Positions 26,550-34,983 of a stretch of DNA of 64,000 bases are shown here, in pieces. Position 1 is the first letter of the stretch, and every line of letters begins with the position of its first letter. This DNA is from Lachnospiraceae bacterium (GTDB lineage Bacteria > Bacillota > Clostridia > Lachnospirales > Lachnospiraceae). The translations under genes and the position numbers were made by a program. The stretch lies in NCBI GenBank assembly GCA_029008875.1, contig JAQXJP010000007.1, positions 20,675 through 84,674 on the forward strand. The letters run 5' to 3'. Under the pieces are notes generated by a model. It searched no databases, was not told where the DNA came from, and saw nothing but the letters and a program-made list of their open reading frames with translations.

Positions 26550-27161
26550 CTATCTCACAAAGCCCATGTTGCCCAAAGAGACAAACCGGAACCAGGCCTT
26601 GCCGATGATATATTCTTTGCGCACCATACCGATGTTGGCATAGCGGCTGTCCTCACTGCTGTTGCGGTTGTCCCCCAGAACGAAATATTCATCCTCGCCC
26701 ATGGTCAGCTCATCCTCCGCCATTCCCGCATCCTCGATTGCCACCACATCCGTTTCCTCAAGGTAGCGCTCCCCGTTTACATACACCGCACCGTTCTTAA
26801 TCTGTACCGTATCTCCCGGTCCTGCGATGACCCGGCGCACATAATAGTGGGATTTCTCATTTCCGTTTGGCAAAAACACGACGACATCCCCGGATTTGGG
26901 TCTGGAGATTGCGTAGGCAAAACGGTTGATCAAAATCTGATCCCCGTTGTTCAGCTGTGTCTCCATGGCCTGCCCCACCACGTTGGTGGAGAAACCGAAG
27001 GAAGTCACGCACACATATGCCAGCACAATCACAAGAGCAATTTCCGCAATCCACATCACCACTTCCCGGAATAGGGGCAGGTTAAATTTTCTCCTCTGTC
27101 GTCCAAAGTTTAATCCACTGCGTCTTCTCACAAAACTTTTCCTCACATTGAAATAATCCAT
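26550..27161 (-). CDS. Signal peptidase I family protein, catalytic residues replaced
   Basis: The 203-residue protein has the layout of signal peptidase I: a basic N-terminus, one membrane helix (about 36-55), the conserved boxes and the C-terminal GDNRNSSEDSR box E (163-173). However, the nucleophile position reads VGQAMETQL (Ala65 where SMxPT has Ser) and the general-base position reads YYVRRVIAGPGD (Arg109 where Lys is expected). Both codons (GCC and CGC) are clear in the sequence. It is therefore probably not an active protease, comparable to the inactive SpsA of Staphylococcus. Position between rplS and ylqF is where lepB normally sits. Confidence 0.85.
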   Translation of the reverse strand: MDYFNVRKSFVRRRSGLNFGRQRRKFNLPLFREVVMWIAEIALVIVLAYVCVTSFGFSTNVVGQAMETQLNNGDQILINRFAYAISRPKSGDVVVFLPNGNEKSHYYVRRVIAGPGDTVQIKNGAVYVNGERYLEETDVVAIEDAGMAEDELTMGEDEYFVLGDNRNSSEDSRYANIGMVRKEYIIGKAWFRFVSLGNMGFVR

Positions 27162-27188
27162 TTTATTTTACTATATTTTCAGCAAAAT

Positions 27189-27216
27189 AAAAAGGGCTGT
27201 TTCCACAGCCCTTTTT
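27189..27216 (-). terminator. Rho-independent terminator after rplS
   Basis: AAAAAGGGCTGT (27189-27200) pairs perfectly with ACAGCCCTTTTT (27205-27216). T-tracts on both sides make it bidirectional in form, but it lies 11 bp after rplS. The same GGGCTGT stem recurs after acpP and after the RNase H upstream region. Confidence 0.85.
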
Positions 27217-27227
27217 CGCGGTTTTGA

Positions 27228-27581
27228 CTATTTTACCAACTCTTTAACCTTAGCAGCCTTACCAACGCGATCTCTCAGGTAGTACAGCTTCGCACGGCGT
27301 ACCTTACCCTTGCGAACTACTTCTACCTTCTCAACGTTCGGAGAATGGAGTGGCCAGGTCTTCTCAACGCCAACACCGTTTGACAACTTTCTAACGGTGA
27401 AAGTCTCACGGTTGCTGCCGTTTTGCTTCTTGATAACAGTTCCCTCGAAAATCTGAATTCTCTCGCGGTTACCTTCCTTGATCTTTCCGTATACCTTAAC
27501 GGTATCGCCTACGGAAAACTCAGGAACCTCAGCCTTCAGCTGCTCAGCTTCAATGTTCTTAATAATCTCACTTGCGTTCAT
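27228..27581 (-). CDS. rplS: 50S ribosomal protein L19
   Basis: The 117-residue protein matches bacterial L19 throughout, including [26 protein letters not shown] and the basic C-terminal [20 protein letters not shown]. It sits at the 30S-50S interface. It has its own upstream promoter at 27668-27696 and its own terminator, so it can be expressed independently of trmD, as expected for a stoichiometric ribosomal protein. Confidence 0.97.
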   Translation of the reverse strand: MNASEIIKNIEAEQLKAEVPEFSVGDTVKVYGKIKEGNRERIQIFEGTVIKKQNGSNRETFTVRKLSNGVGVEKTWPLHSPNVEKVEVVRKGKVRRAKLYYLRDRVGKAAKVKELVK

Positions 27582-27667
27582 CTTGTGACCTCCTAATCAT
27601 TTTGACGTTCTTAATGCTACTGACTTTCGCAACAGAGGACCATCGCTCATTTATTCACAACATGAAC

Positions 27668-27696
27668 AATTTACCACAGTTTACCGCCAAAATCAA
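27668..27696 (-). promoter_or_regulatory. Promoter for rplS
   Basis: TTGATT (27696-27691) and TAAATT (27673-27668), minus strand, are separated by 17 bp, and TG precedes the -10 by one base (extended -10). It lies between the stop of trmD and rplS, giving a leader of about 80 nt. Confidence 0.65.
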
Positions 27697-27705
27697 GCAT
27701 TTATT

Positions 27706-29229
27706 TTATTTCTTGTGCATCCAGTAAATCAAGCCCTTTGAAAGATACAATCCCATCTTCCTCTGCACCGCCAGGGAAGCCTCATTCCCCACAATCACCT
27801 GCCCGTAGGGAGTCCATCCCTTTTCCAGGCAATCGTTGGCCATGTACGTCTCCAGCGCCATTCCGATGTGCATGCGCTGATACTTGGGAGTGACTTCCAG
27901 CATTCCGATGCTCCCCTCCTCATGGAAGCCGATAAACCCGGCCAATTCCTCGCCCAAAAAGGCACCGTAGATTGCCCCGTCCAGGACACGGCTCCGGACG
28001 TAGGCGTAATCTTCCTCATCCTCCGCGCGATGATACCAGTCCGCAACAACCTCCCAGTATTCCGGGGTCAATTGCCGAATGGTAAGCCCCTGGTCGGTGG
28101 GCTTGCCATCCGGGCGGTAAAGCCCCGTCACGGGGAGCTTCTCCCTGCGGGTACACACAGCCTGATAGCAGGGGCAGCTCACCTCAAAGCCCATCTGCTC
28201 CAGCTCCTGCATCACCACCTGCTGGTGGGTGCAAATGCAATCATTTTTCTCCAGAATTTCGGGGTATCTTTGGAAGATATTATCCAGGTGATACTTTCCT
28301 GCAAGGCTTTCCTGAACATGAGGATCCTCACAATCCCAGCCCTCGGTCAGCCATGTGTGAAAGAGAACTCTGCTCCCCCGATCCTGAATCAGTATCTCAT
28401 CATTCTCCCAGCAGAGCAGTTCCCCACGCCCCCTGGATATGCACTCCAGCATATCGATGTGGAGCCTCTTATCCGCCTCTTTCATGCATGCAAATGCGGC
28501 CTGCAATTTCTCGTATGCAGCATACAGATCCGGCCTGCGCTCACGGGTGCGAAGTTTAGATTGCTCCAGTCTCCATTTTTCAATCTCCCTGGTGTTGCCG
28601 GACAGCAGCACCTTTGGCACCTGCCTTTTGTGCCACACCTCCGGTCTGGAATACTGGGGATATTCCAAAAGGTCCCCGTGGAAGGACTCAAACTGGGCCG
28701 ACTCCTCATTCCCCAGCACCTCCGGCACCAATCTGGAAACCGCATCCACAATCACCATGGCCGCCAGTTCTCCTCCCGTCAGCACATAATCCCCGATGGA
28801 CACATAGTCGGTAACCGTCTCCTCCAGCACCCGCTCATCGATTCCCTCATAGTGCCCGCAGAGAATCACCAGATCCCGGCAGGAGGCAAACTCCTCCGCC
28901 ATCTTCTGGGTAAAGGGTCGTCCCTGTGGAGTCACATAGACAGTGCGAACTTGGTTTGCGACTTCGGAGAAATCATCTGCGCCCTGTCTCTTTGCAATCC
29001 CCGTCATCACCGACTGCCAGGCATCGTACACCGGCTGGGCCTGCATCAGCATTCCGGCTCCGCCGCCATAGGTGTAATCGTCCACCCGGCGATGTTTATC
29101 CTCGGAAAAATCCCGAATGTCAACCGCCTCGATATTCAATTTTCCCTGTTTGATAGCCCTCCCGGTAATGCTGGTGCCAAGGCCCTGCATAATCATATCC
29201 GGAAAAAGCGTCAACACATGAAAATTCAT
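27706..29229 (-). CDS. trmD: tRNA (guanine37-N1)-methyltransferase TrmD fused to a GNAT acetyltransferase
   Basis: Residues 1-245 are a complete TrmD with the knot motifs VILCGHYEGIDERV, YVSIGDYVLTGGELAAMV and the GNTREIEKWR tail; this part methylates G37 of tRNAs to prevent frameshifting. A further 260 residues follow in frame: a linker domain and a GNAT acetyltransferase whose acetyl-CoA motif reads VTPKYQRMHIGMAL (446-459). No stop separates them, so the 507-residue product is a fusion; TrmD alone is usually about 240-250 residues. The start at 29229 gives MNFHVLTLFPDM, the normal TrmD beginning. The acetylation target is unknown. Confidence 0.88.
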   Translation of the reverse strand: MNFHVLTLFPDMIMQGLGTSITGRAIKQGKLNIEAVDIRDFSEDKHRRVDDYTYGGGAGMLMQAQPVYDAWQSVMTGIAKRQGADDFSEVANQVRTVYVTPQGRPFTQKMAEEFASCRDLVILCGHYEGIDERVLEETVTDYVSIGDYVLTGGELAAMVIVDAVSRLVPEVLGNEESAQFESFHGDLLEYPQYSRPEVWHKRQVPKVLLSGNTREIEKWRLEQSKLRTRERRPDLYAAYEKLQAAFACMKEADKRLHIDMLECISRGRGELLCWENDEILIQDRGSRVLFHTWLTEGWDCEDPHVQESLAGKYHLDNIFQRYPEILEKNDCICTHQQVVMQELEQMGFEVSCPCYQAVCTRREKLPVTGLYRPDGKPTDQGLTIRQLTPEYWEVVADWYHRAEDEEDYAYVRSRVLDGAIYGAFLGEELAGFIGFHEEGSIGMLEVTPKYQRMHIGMALETYMANDCLEKGWTPYGQVIVGNEASLAVQRKMGLYLSKGLIYWMHKK

Positions 29230-29231
29230 GG

Positions 29232-29741
29232 CTAATCTCTGAGTCCTTTCATCAAATGTACCGTCATCACGCCCTCCTCCAGATTCACATCCAGAATGCA
29301 CTCCGGAATGTTGGGAAGGAGCAAATCCTGCACGCCCTTTTTGCTCACAACATAGACATCATTGGCACCGGTCTCCAGGACATCCGACAGAACCCCAAGT
29401 TCCTCACCCTCGTCCGACACAACCGCAAGGTCGATCAGGTCTGCAATGTAATATTCCCCCTCCTCCAGAGGGATGGCGTTCTCTCTTGTCACCCAGAGGG
29501 TTGCCTTTTTGAAGCGCTCCACATCATTTATATTGTCAAATTCCTTGAACTTCAAGATCACAAGATTCTTGAAGAACTTCACGGAAGCAATCTCCAATTC
29601 CATCTGTTGTCTTCCGTCATCCAGAATCACTGTCTTCAATTTTTTGAATCGCTTGGGATCCTCGGTGGTGGGAAATACCTTCACCTCGCCCCGCACGCCA
29701 TGGGTTGTGGTAATCACACCAACCCGCAACAAATCTTCCAT
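29232..29741 (-). CDS. rimM: 16S rRNA processing protein RimM
   Basis: The 169-residue protein has the RimM start LLRVGVITTTHGVRGEVKVFP and the PRC-barrel half (about 95-165: EEGEYYIADLIDLAV...NDVYVV...LLPNIPECILDVNLE). It assists maturation of the 30S head. The start at 29741 is preceded by AAGGAG; a longer frame to 29900 runs over the terminator and into khpA and is not coding. Two bases separate it from trmD. Confidence 0.95.
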   Translation of the reverse strand: MEDLLRVGVITTTHGVRGEVKVFPTTEDPKRFKKLKTVILDDGRQQMELEIASVKFFKNLVILKFKEFDNINDVERFKKATLWVTRENAIPLEEGEYYIADLIDLAVVSDEGEELGVLSDVLETGANDVYVVSKKGVQDLLLPNIPECILDVNLEEGVMTVHLMKGLRD

Positions 29742-29764
29742 TCCCGTATCTCCTTCTGATAAAG

Positions 29765-29798
29765 AAAAAAGTACCGCTCCAACTGCTTGGAGCGGTAC
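29765..29798 (-). terminator. Intrinsic terminator/attenuator between khpA and rimM
   Basis: GTACCGCTCCAA (29771-29782) and TTGGAGCGGTAC (29787-29798) form a perfect 12-bp stem with a four-base loop, followed on the minus strand by TTTTTTC. No promoter is visible in the 60 bp before rimM, so rimM and trmD probably depend on read-through. Confidence 0.85.
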
Positions 29799-29802
29799 AG
29801 GA

Positions 29803-30033
29803 TTACTGCATAATTTCCACAATAATCTTCTTGTCTTCCTTTGAAGCTGCGGCCTTAACAACGGCGCGGATCGCCTTGGCGATTCGGCCCTGCTTGCCAA
29901 TTACCTTGCCCATATCAGACTGTGCAACGCGTAATTCCAAAACAATTGCCTTTTCATTCTCGGTCTCGGTAACTACGACCTCGTCCGGATTGTCCACTAA
30001 TGATTTTGCAATTACCTCAATCAATTCTTTCAT
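29803..30033 (-). CDS. khpA: KH domain RNA-binding protein KhpA
   Basis: The 76-residue protein is a single type-II KH domain with the RNA-binding loop VIGKQGRIAKAIR (GxxG: GKQG). KhpA pairs with KhpB/EloR in Gram-positive bacteria and affects cell elongation and sRNA-dependent regulation. It lies 18 bp behind rpsP, the standard position. Confidence 0.94.
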   Translation of the reverse strand: MKELIEVIAKSLVDNPDEVVVTETENEKAIVLELRVAQSDMGKVIGKQGRIAKAIRAVVKAAASKEDKKIIVEIMQ

Positions 30034-30051
30034 TACGTCACCTCACAAATC

Positions 30052-30297
30052 CTATTTCTCGATACCGGCATTCTTGAAGATTCTAGCAACGGTCTCAGTC
30101 GGCTGTGCGCCGTTTGCTAACCACTTCTTTGCCAACTCTTCGTTCACATGATACTCAGTAGGATTCTTGGTTGGGTCATAAGTTCCGATCTCCTCGATGC
30201 ATCTTCCGTCTCTCGGTGAGCGGGAATCTGCAACAACGATTCTATAGAAAGGAGCCTTCTTCTGTCCCATTCTTCTTAATCTGATCTTAACTGCCAT
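30052..30297 (-). CDS. rpsP: 30S ribosomal protein S16
   Basis: The 81-residue protein begins [26 protein letters not shown], the S16 signature, and ends normally. It is needed for 30S assembly. An inverted repeat ATTCAAAAG...CTTTTGAAT at 30333-30358 lies in its 93-bp upstream region, possibly regulatory, while AAGGAGG precedes the start. Confidence 0.97.
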   Translation of the reverse strand: MAVKIRLRRMGQKKAPFYRIVVADSRSPRDGRCIEEIGTYDPTKNPTEYHVNEELAKKWLANGAQPTETVARIFKNAGIEK

Positions 30298-30332
30298 TGT
30301 GTTTCACCTCCTTGAAATATTTGTAGATATAT

Positions 30333-30358
30333 ATTCAAAAGATATCTAGCTTTTGAAT
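30333..30358. repeat. Inverted repeat upstream of rpsP
   Basis: ATTCAAAAG (30333-30341) is the exact complement of CTTTTGAAT (30350-30358), separated by ATATCTAG. It has no T-tract. It may form a leader structure in the rpsP transcript or mark a protein site. Confidence 0.4.
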
Positions 30359-30390
30359 GCACAAGCGGATTGCTCCGCGCTGTGTTCACA

Positions 30391-31758
30391 TTAAAACGGA
30401 AATCCCTTAAACATTCCGCCAATACCGCCTCTGCGACCCTTTTTGCCGCCCATGAGCCCCGGCATCTGCTTCATCATCTTCTTGGTCTGCTCAAACTGCT
30501 TCACCAGGCGATTGACCTCCGCGATGTCGACTCCGGCACCCTTTGCGATACGATTCTTGCGACTGGGATTGAGAATATTCGGATTGCGTCTCTCCTTCAA
30601 AGTCATGGAATATATGATAGCCTCGGTTCTGGCCATCTGCTTCTCGGCCTGATCCGTATCGATATCCGGCATCTTGCCGCCGAGTCCCATCCCCGGCATC
30701 ATTCCCATCAGACTGGACAAGCCGCCCATCTTCTTCATCTGGCTCATGGACTCCAGATACATCTCAAAGTCGAACTCGTTCTTGCGCATCTTCTGTTCCA
30801 GTTCACGCGCTTTTTCCTCGTCGATGTTCTCCTGGGCCTTCTCAATCATGGAGAGCACATCGCCCATGCCGAGAATTCTGCTGGCCATTCGATCCGGATA
30901 GAACTGCTCCAAATCCGACAGTTTCTCACCCATTCCCGCGTAGAGGATCGGTTTTCCGGTTACTGCACGTATGGAGAGAGCTGCACCGCCTCTGGTGTCG
31001 CCGTCCAACTTTGTGAGTACCACGCCGTCGATTCCGATTTTCTCATCAAAGGTTCCGGCCACATTCACCGCATCCTGACCTGTCATGGCGTCCACCACCA
31101 AAATGGTCTGAAATACATCCACCGCTTCCTTGATCTCCACAAGCTCCGCCATCATTTCCTCATCTACATGAAGACGACCGGCGGTATCGATAATCAGGAC
31201 ATTACATTCCTGCTTCTTGGCATGTTCCACTGCCGCTCTTGCTATGTCCGCAGGCTTTACCTTATCTCCCATAGCAAAAACCTCAACGCCCTGCTTCTCC
31301 CCGTTGATCTGCAACTGCTCAATGGCAGCCGGGCGATACACGTCACAGGCGGCAAGCAAGGTCTTCTTTCCTTTGCTCTTGAGCTTTCCGGCAATTTTGG
31401 CGGTTGTGGTGGTCTTACCTGCACCCTGAAGGCCCACCATCATGATCACAGTCAATTCCTTGCCCGGGCGAAAAGCAATCTCCGTCGTCTCGGAACCCAT
31501 GAGCTTGATCATCTCTTCGTTTACAATCTTGATGACCATCTGTCCGGGATTCAGCCCATTCATGACATCCTGACCGATTGCCCGCTCCTGCACGTCCTTC
31601 ACAAACTGCTTCACAACCCGGAAGTTCACATCCGCCTCCAGGAGAGCCATCTTGACTTCCTTGAGGGCTGCCTTGACATCGTCCTCGGTCAGTCTTCCCT
31701 TGCTGCGAAGGTTCTTAAATACATTCTGAAGTTTTTCGGAAAGACTATCAAATGCCAT
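30391..31758 (-). CDS. ffh: Signal recognition particle protein Ffh
   Basis: This 455-residue GTPase has the N domain, the G domain with GLQGAGKTTTTAK (Walker A), DTAGR and TKLDG motifs, and the methionine-rich M domain (residues 330-440: LMGMMPGMGLGG, KKMMKQMPGLMGG) that binds signal peptides and 4.5S RNA. It targets nascent membrane proteins with FtsY, encoded at 43-44 kb. The start at 31758 gives MAFDSLSEKLQNVF, as in other Ffh. It usually follows ylxM directly; here a GGDEF gene lies between. Confidence 0.96.
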   Translation of the reverse strand: MAFDSLSEKLQNVFKNLRSKGRLTEDDVKAALKEVKMALLEADVNFRVVKQFVKDVQERAIGQDVMNGLNPGQMVIKIVNEEMIKLMGSETTEIAFRPGKELTVIMMVGLQGAGKTTTTAKIAGKLKSKGKKTLLAACDVYRPAAIEQLQINGEKQGVEVFAMGDKVKPADIARAAVEHAKKQECNVLIIDTAGRLHVDEEMMAELVEIKEAVDVFQTILVVDAMTGQDAVNVAGTFDEKIGIDGVVLTKLDGDTRGGAALSIRAVTGKPILYAGMGEKLSDLEQFYPDRMASRILGMGDVLSMIEKAQENIDEEKARELEQKMRKNEFDFEMYLESMSQMKKMGGLSSLMGMMPGMGLGGKMPDIDTDQAEKQMARTEAIIYSMTLKERRNPNILNPSRKNRIAKGAGVDIAEVNRLVKQFEQTKKMMKQMPGLMGGKKGRRGGIGGMFKGFPF

Positions 31759-31792
31759 ACTTTTCCCTCTATACTTCCTTGTGACCTCGAAT

Positions 31793-31821
31793 AGAGTAAC
31801 ACACGCCGAAACAGGTGTCAA
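31793..31821 (-). promoter_or_regulatory. Putative promoter for ffh
   Basis: A consensus TTGACA (31821-31816) and TACTCT (31798-31793), 17 bp apart, with TG one base before the -10. The -35 lies in one arm of the adjacent inverted repeat. The leader to the ffh start would be about 30 nt. Confidence 0.5.
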
Positions 31822-31844
31822 GCATTTTTTCTTGACACCTGTTT
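31809..31844. terminator. Hairpin between the GGDEF gene and ffh
   Basis: AAACAGGTGTCAAG (31809-31822) pairs perfectly with CTTGACACCTGTTT (31831-31844). It lies 9 bp past the GGDEF stop codon. The T-run after it is short on the minus strand and better on the plus strand, so termination efficiency for the GGDEF transcript is uncertain. The stem also contains the TTGACA of the ffh promoter. Confidence 0.55.
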
Positions 31845-31852
31845 TATTTCCG

Positions 31853-33220
31853 TCATACTCTTCTTCTGTCCATCCCCATCTTCTCGTAATATGCTGTCTT
31901 GTCCATGTACATCTGCTTCTCGGCTTCTGCCAAGGCTTCCTCTATCTGCTGTCTTCCTCCCGTATGTTGGGCAGTTCCCACAGCCATAGCAACCTGATTC
32001 TTTTGCAGCTCCTCCCGCAGGCACTGAAGCCGGTCCGACAACTCCTGCTCCGATATATTTGGAATTAATGCAACAAATTCATCTCCGCCCACACGGAACA
32101 ATCCTTCCATCGGAAAAACATTCCGCAGGCACTGACATGCCCGAAGCAAAAGCTCATCGCCCGCCACATGCCCCTTCGTGTCGTTGGTCCGCTTCAATCC
32201 GGTCACGTCACAATACACAACAGCGACACCTGTGTTCGTTTGCATCTTCTCCAGGTACTCGTACATTGCCCGGCGATTGCCCACACCGGTAAGCTGGTCC
32301 GTGTGGCTCATATTCTTCAATTCCTTGATCAAATTCCGCCTCTTGAGGCAGGAAACAATAAAGTATCCCATGATATCCAGCATATCCTGGGCATAATCCA
32401 GGGACTCACCCGGAGGGTTGTCCACCCCGTAGAATCCAATCACTTTCCCCTCATTCCGAAGAGAAACTACCGCAAGGGAATGGATATCCTGACGCTTCAG
32501 ATTCTCGTATTGCAACGGATCTTCCTCTTTGATGTCCTCCAAATCTTCAATCCGAACATTCTCATTCTCTTCGAATATCCGGTACCAATTGGCGCAGACC
32601 TCCGGCGGCAGATCCTGGAGATTGTCGATTTCCGGGGTCACCCCGCTTGCCACCCACTCGTAGGTATTGTCATCTCCGCCGCATTCATTCCGTTCAAAAA
32701 CGTAGGTTCTCTCCCCCTGCAACGCCTTCCCCAGATATTCCAGAATCACCTCGATGGACTTATCGGGCGTGGGTGCCTGCAAGGCGATTCGCAGGCCTTC
32801 GTTTGCCAGGGTTTCCAGATTCTGGTACTCCCGAATTCTCCTGTCCTGACGCTCCTGAGCACTGACATCAATTGCCATCTCAAGGCGATACCTTTTTCCA
32901 CCCTCCTCAATCATGGTGTCCTTCAATGCCACATGCTTGCCGATAATGGGATTATAGCAGTTCCATTCCTTGAAATTGCCCGGTGTCAGTTCTTCATTGT
33001 TGCAGATGGCACAGGGGGTACTGTTGCCCTGGAGCAATTCGTAGCATCGCTTCCCCGCAAGTTCCTCCATAGAACGGAATCCATACTGTTCCCTTATCTT
33101 TTTGTTCATGTACACCAATTCGTAAGTGTCCATATCGGTGACATATACATACTCGTTCAGATTCTCAAAAAATTCCCAAATTTTACCCATTTTTTTAGCT
33201 GCTTTCTCTTTGGCTTTCAT
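31853..33220 (-). CDS. PAS-GAF-GGDEF diguanylate cyclase
   Basis: The 455-residue protein has an N-terminal PAS-like domain (about 10-120; DMDTYELVYMNKKIREQYG), a GAF-like domain (about 140-290) and a GGDEF domain with DQLTGVGNRRAM and the intact catalytic RVGGDEFV motif. It should make cyclic di-GMP. The RxxD inhibitory site before GGDEF is absent. No membrane segment is seen, so it is cytoplasmic. It lies 11 bp behind ylxM and ends 94 bp before the ffh start, interrupting the usual ylxM-ffh pair. Confidence 0.9.
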   Translation of the reverse strand: MKAKEKAAKKMGKIWEFFENLNEYVYVTDMDTYELVYMNKKIREQYGFRSMEELAGKRCYELLQGNSTPCAICNNEELTPGNFKEWNCYNPIIGKHVALKDTMIEEGGKRYRLEMAIDVSAQERQDRRIREYQNLETLANEGLRIALQAPTPDKSIEVILEYLGKALQGERTYVFERNECGGDDNTYEWVASGVTPEIDNLQDLPPEVCANWYRIFEENENVRIEDLEDIKEEDPLQYENLKRQDIHSLAVVSLRNEGKVIGFYGVDNPPGESLDYAQDMLDIMGYFIVSCLKRRNLIKELKNMSHTDQLTGVGNRRAMYEYLEKMQTNTGVAVVYCDVTGLKRTNDTKGHVAGDELLLRACQCLRNVFPMEGLFRVGGDEFVALIPNISEQELSDRLQCLREELQKNQVAMAVGTAQHTGGRQQIEEALAEAEKQMYMDKTAYYEKMGMDRRRV

Positions 33221-33231
33221 TAATTACCGGT

Positions 33232-33576
33232 TCACATCAGTTTCAGTATGTCGTTGGAGATTTCCGCAACCATCTCCACCAGGTGTTCCTCCTTGGAGTC
33301 CTTGAACTGCTCCGTCAATGTATGAATCCTCTCCACGTCATTTTTCACCGAGATAAATTTCTCCACCAAATGAAGCTTTGATTCATAGCCCTCCAGTTTT
33401 TTCTCGCAACGCTTCACCATATCGGCAACGCCCTGACGGGAGATTCCCTCCTCCGACGCAATCTCACCCAGGGACAAATCGTTGAACACGAAATCCTCAT
33501 AGATGCGCCGCTGATGTTCATTGAGCATCTCGCCGTAAAAATCATACAGATACGCCTGTTTCAATTTGTCATCCAT
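33232..33576 (-). CDS. ylxM: YlxM family helix-turn-helix protein
   Basis: The 114-residue protein is a sigma-70 region 4-like helix-turn-helix protein (YlxM/P13 family): [52 protein letters not shown]. In streptococci it modulates SRP assembly or GTPase activity, and it is almost always next to ffh. It is the first gene of this run and has its own promoter upstream. Confidence 0.92.
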   Translation of the reverse strand: MDDKLKQAYLYDFYGEMLNEHQRRIYEDFVFNDLSLGEIASEEGISRQGVADMVKRCEKKLEGYESKLHLVEKFISVKNDVERIHTLTEQFKDSKEEHLVEMVAEISNDILKLM

Positions 33577-33616
33577 ACTTGCTCCTCAAACATACTCTTC
33601 CTGATTTTCCATCAGC

Positions 33617-33646
33617 ATTATAGCAAATATCCGGTGTATGATTCAA
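33617..33646 (-). promoter_or_regulatory. Promoter for ylxM
   Basis: TTGAAT (33646-33641) and a perfect TATAAT (33622-33617) on the minus strand are 18 bp apart, about 40 bp before the ylxM start. Confidence 0.65.
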
Positions 33647-33665
33647 TAAATATATGGATTGGATT

Positions 33666-34913
33666 TCATTTTTCGCTTCCCTGTTCCAGCGCCCTTACCC
33701 GCTTCATCCGAAGCAGGCCAACCGCCACGACACCCAGTAGAATGCCCGACACCTGTATGATTCGCGCGGCGCCTCTTCCCACTCCTATTCCGCTGACATT
33801 TCCCGCCAGATCAGCCAGAAGCCCGGAGAAGCCGTAGGCGAACACATAACCCAGTTGGGACAAAAATCCGATAAATCCCCAGGCTCTTCCCAGCAGATTT
33901 TCCGGGATATTGGCCCTCACCAGATAATCCAGGCAACTGTTGGCAAAGGGGAGCATGGCAAAGAATGCGAATCCGAAAACACAAATCAGATATATGTTTT
34001 CCCAAATTCCGAAAGCGAACATAAAAACTCCCGCCAGGGCAAGGGCGATGCATAAAACTCTGCTGTAGTTTTTGCGAATGCCGCGCATTCCCAGAATTAA
34101 ACTTGATACCAGCATGCCGCAGGCGCACACTGTCTCTCCGATTCCAAGAGTTTTGGCATCCACAAAAGATAGGAGGAGCGGTTCCGCAAGCACCTGAAAG
34201 ACTCCCAGGAACAATGTCATCAGTGCCGATACCATAATCAGCACAAATACCCCTCTTCTTGTGTGAACGGCTCTCCATCCCTCCTGCAGACTCCTGAAAA
34301 AAGATTCACCCACCGGATTCTTCCCGGTCTCAATCCCATGTCTGACAACCGCGGTGGAGATCACCGTCAGCACGAAAGTCCCCATGTCAATGAGCAATAG
34401 AAGCGTCACATCTCTGACCGCGAGAAGCATTCCCGCAAGAATCGGGGAAATCAGATATCTGGCGCTCCCCGCAAGGCTCACCAGGCCGCTGGCCTTGGAA
34501 AACTCCTCCTTCGTCAACAGATCCGACACCGTTGCGCGGTAGGCCGGCTCCAACAATGAGGAAAAGACGGAGCTGACAAATACCCCGATGCAGATTTGCG
34601 CCAGAGAAGCGCCTCCACGCAGCATGCACAACAGGATATACCCGATCCCCAGTGCAGAGCATCCGTCCCCCAGCATCATGAGGAGTCTCCTGTCGTAGCG
34701 GTCCGCCAGCACTCCCGCCGGCACACTCAGCAGAAGCGTCGGAAGAAAGCCCAGCAGCGTTACAAGGGCCATACCCGTTGCACTTCCCGTCTGCTGAAAC
34801 ACATAGACACCCAGGCCAAAGCTTGTCAAGCCTCCTCCGATGGAGGAAACCAGTTCTCCCGACCACAGAAGAAGAAATTTTCGAAATCCCCTTGTCATCT
34901 TATTTGTATTCAT
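33666..34913 (-). CDS. MFS transporter
   Basis: The 415-residue protein has about twelve hydrophobic segments and the MFS-type loop LADRYDRRLLMM between segments 2 and 3. It resembles multidrug and macrolide-type exporters of the MFS_3 (enterobactin exporter) class. The TetR-family gene lies immediately upstream and the ACCGAC palindrome sits between them, so it is probably repressed by that regulator and induced by its substrate. Start has AAAGGAG upstream. Confidence 0.88.
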   Translation of the reverse strand: MNTNKMTRGFRKFLLLWSGELVSSIGGGLTSFGLGVYVFQQTGSATGMALVTLLGFLPTLLLSVPAGVLADRYDRRLLMMLGDGCSALGIGYILLCMLRGGASLAQICIGVFVSSVFSSLLEPAYRATVSDLLTKEEFSKASGLVSLAGSARYLISPILAGMLLAVRDVTLLLLIDMGTFVLTVISTAVVRHGIETGKNPVGESFFRSLQEGWRAVHTRRGVFVLIMVSALMTLFLGVFQVLAEPLLLSFVDAKTLGIGETVCACGMLVSSLILGMRGIRKNYSRVLCIALALAGVFMFAFGIWENIYLICVFGFAFFAMLPFANSCLDYLVRANIPENLLGRAWGFIGFLSQLGYVFAYGFSGLLADLAGNVSGIGVGRGAARIIQVSGILLGVVAVGLLRMKRVRALEQGSEK

Positions 34914-34931
34914 AATTCTACTCCTTTACTG

Positions 34932-34948
34932 ACCGACTATCTGTCGGT
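34932..34948. promoter_or_regulatory. TetR-type operator upstream of the MFS gene
   Basis: ACCGAC-TATCT-GTCGGT is a perfect palindrome of the ACCGACnnnnnGTCGGT type used by many TetR/AcrR regulators. It lies 18 bp before the MFS start and after the TetR gene. The regulator identity is inferred from adjacency. Confidence 0.75.
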
Positions 34949-34983
34949 TGATGTGAAAAATAAAAAGAACATGGCTGCTCTTT

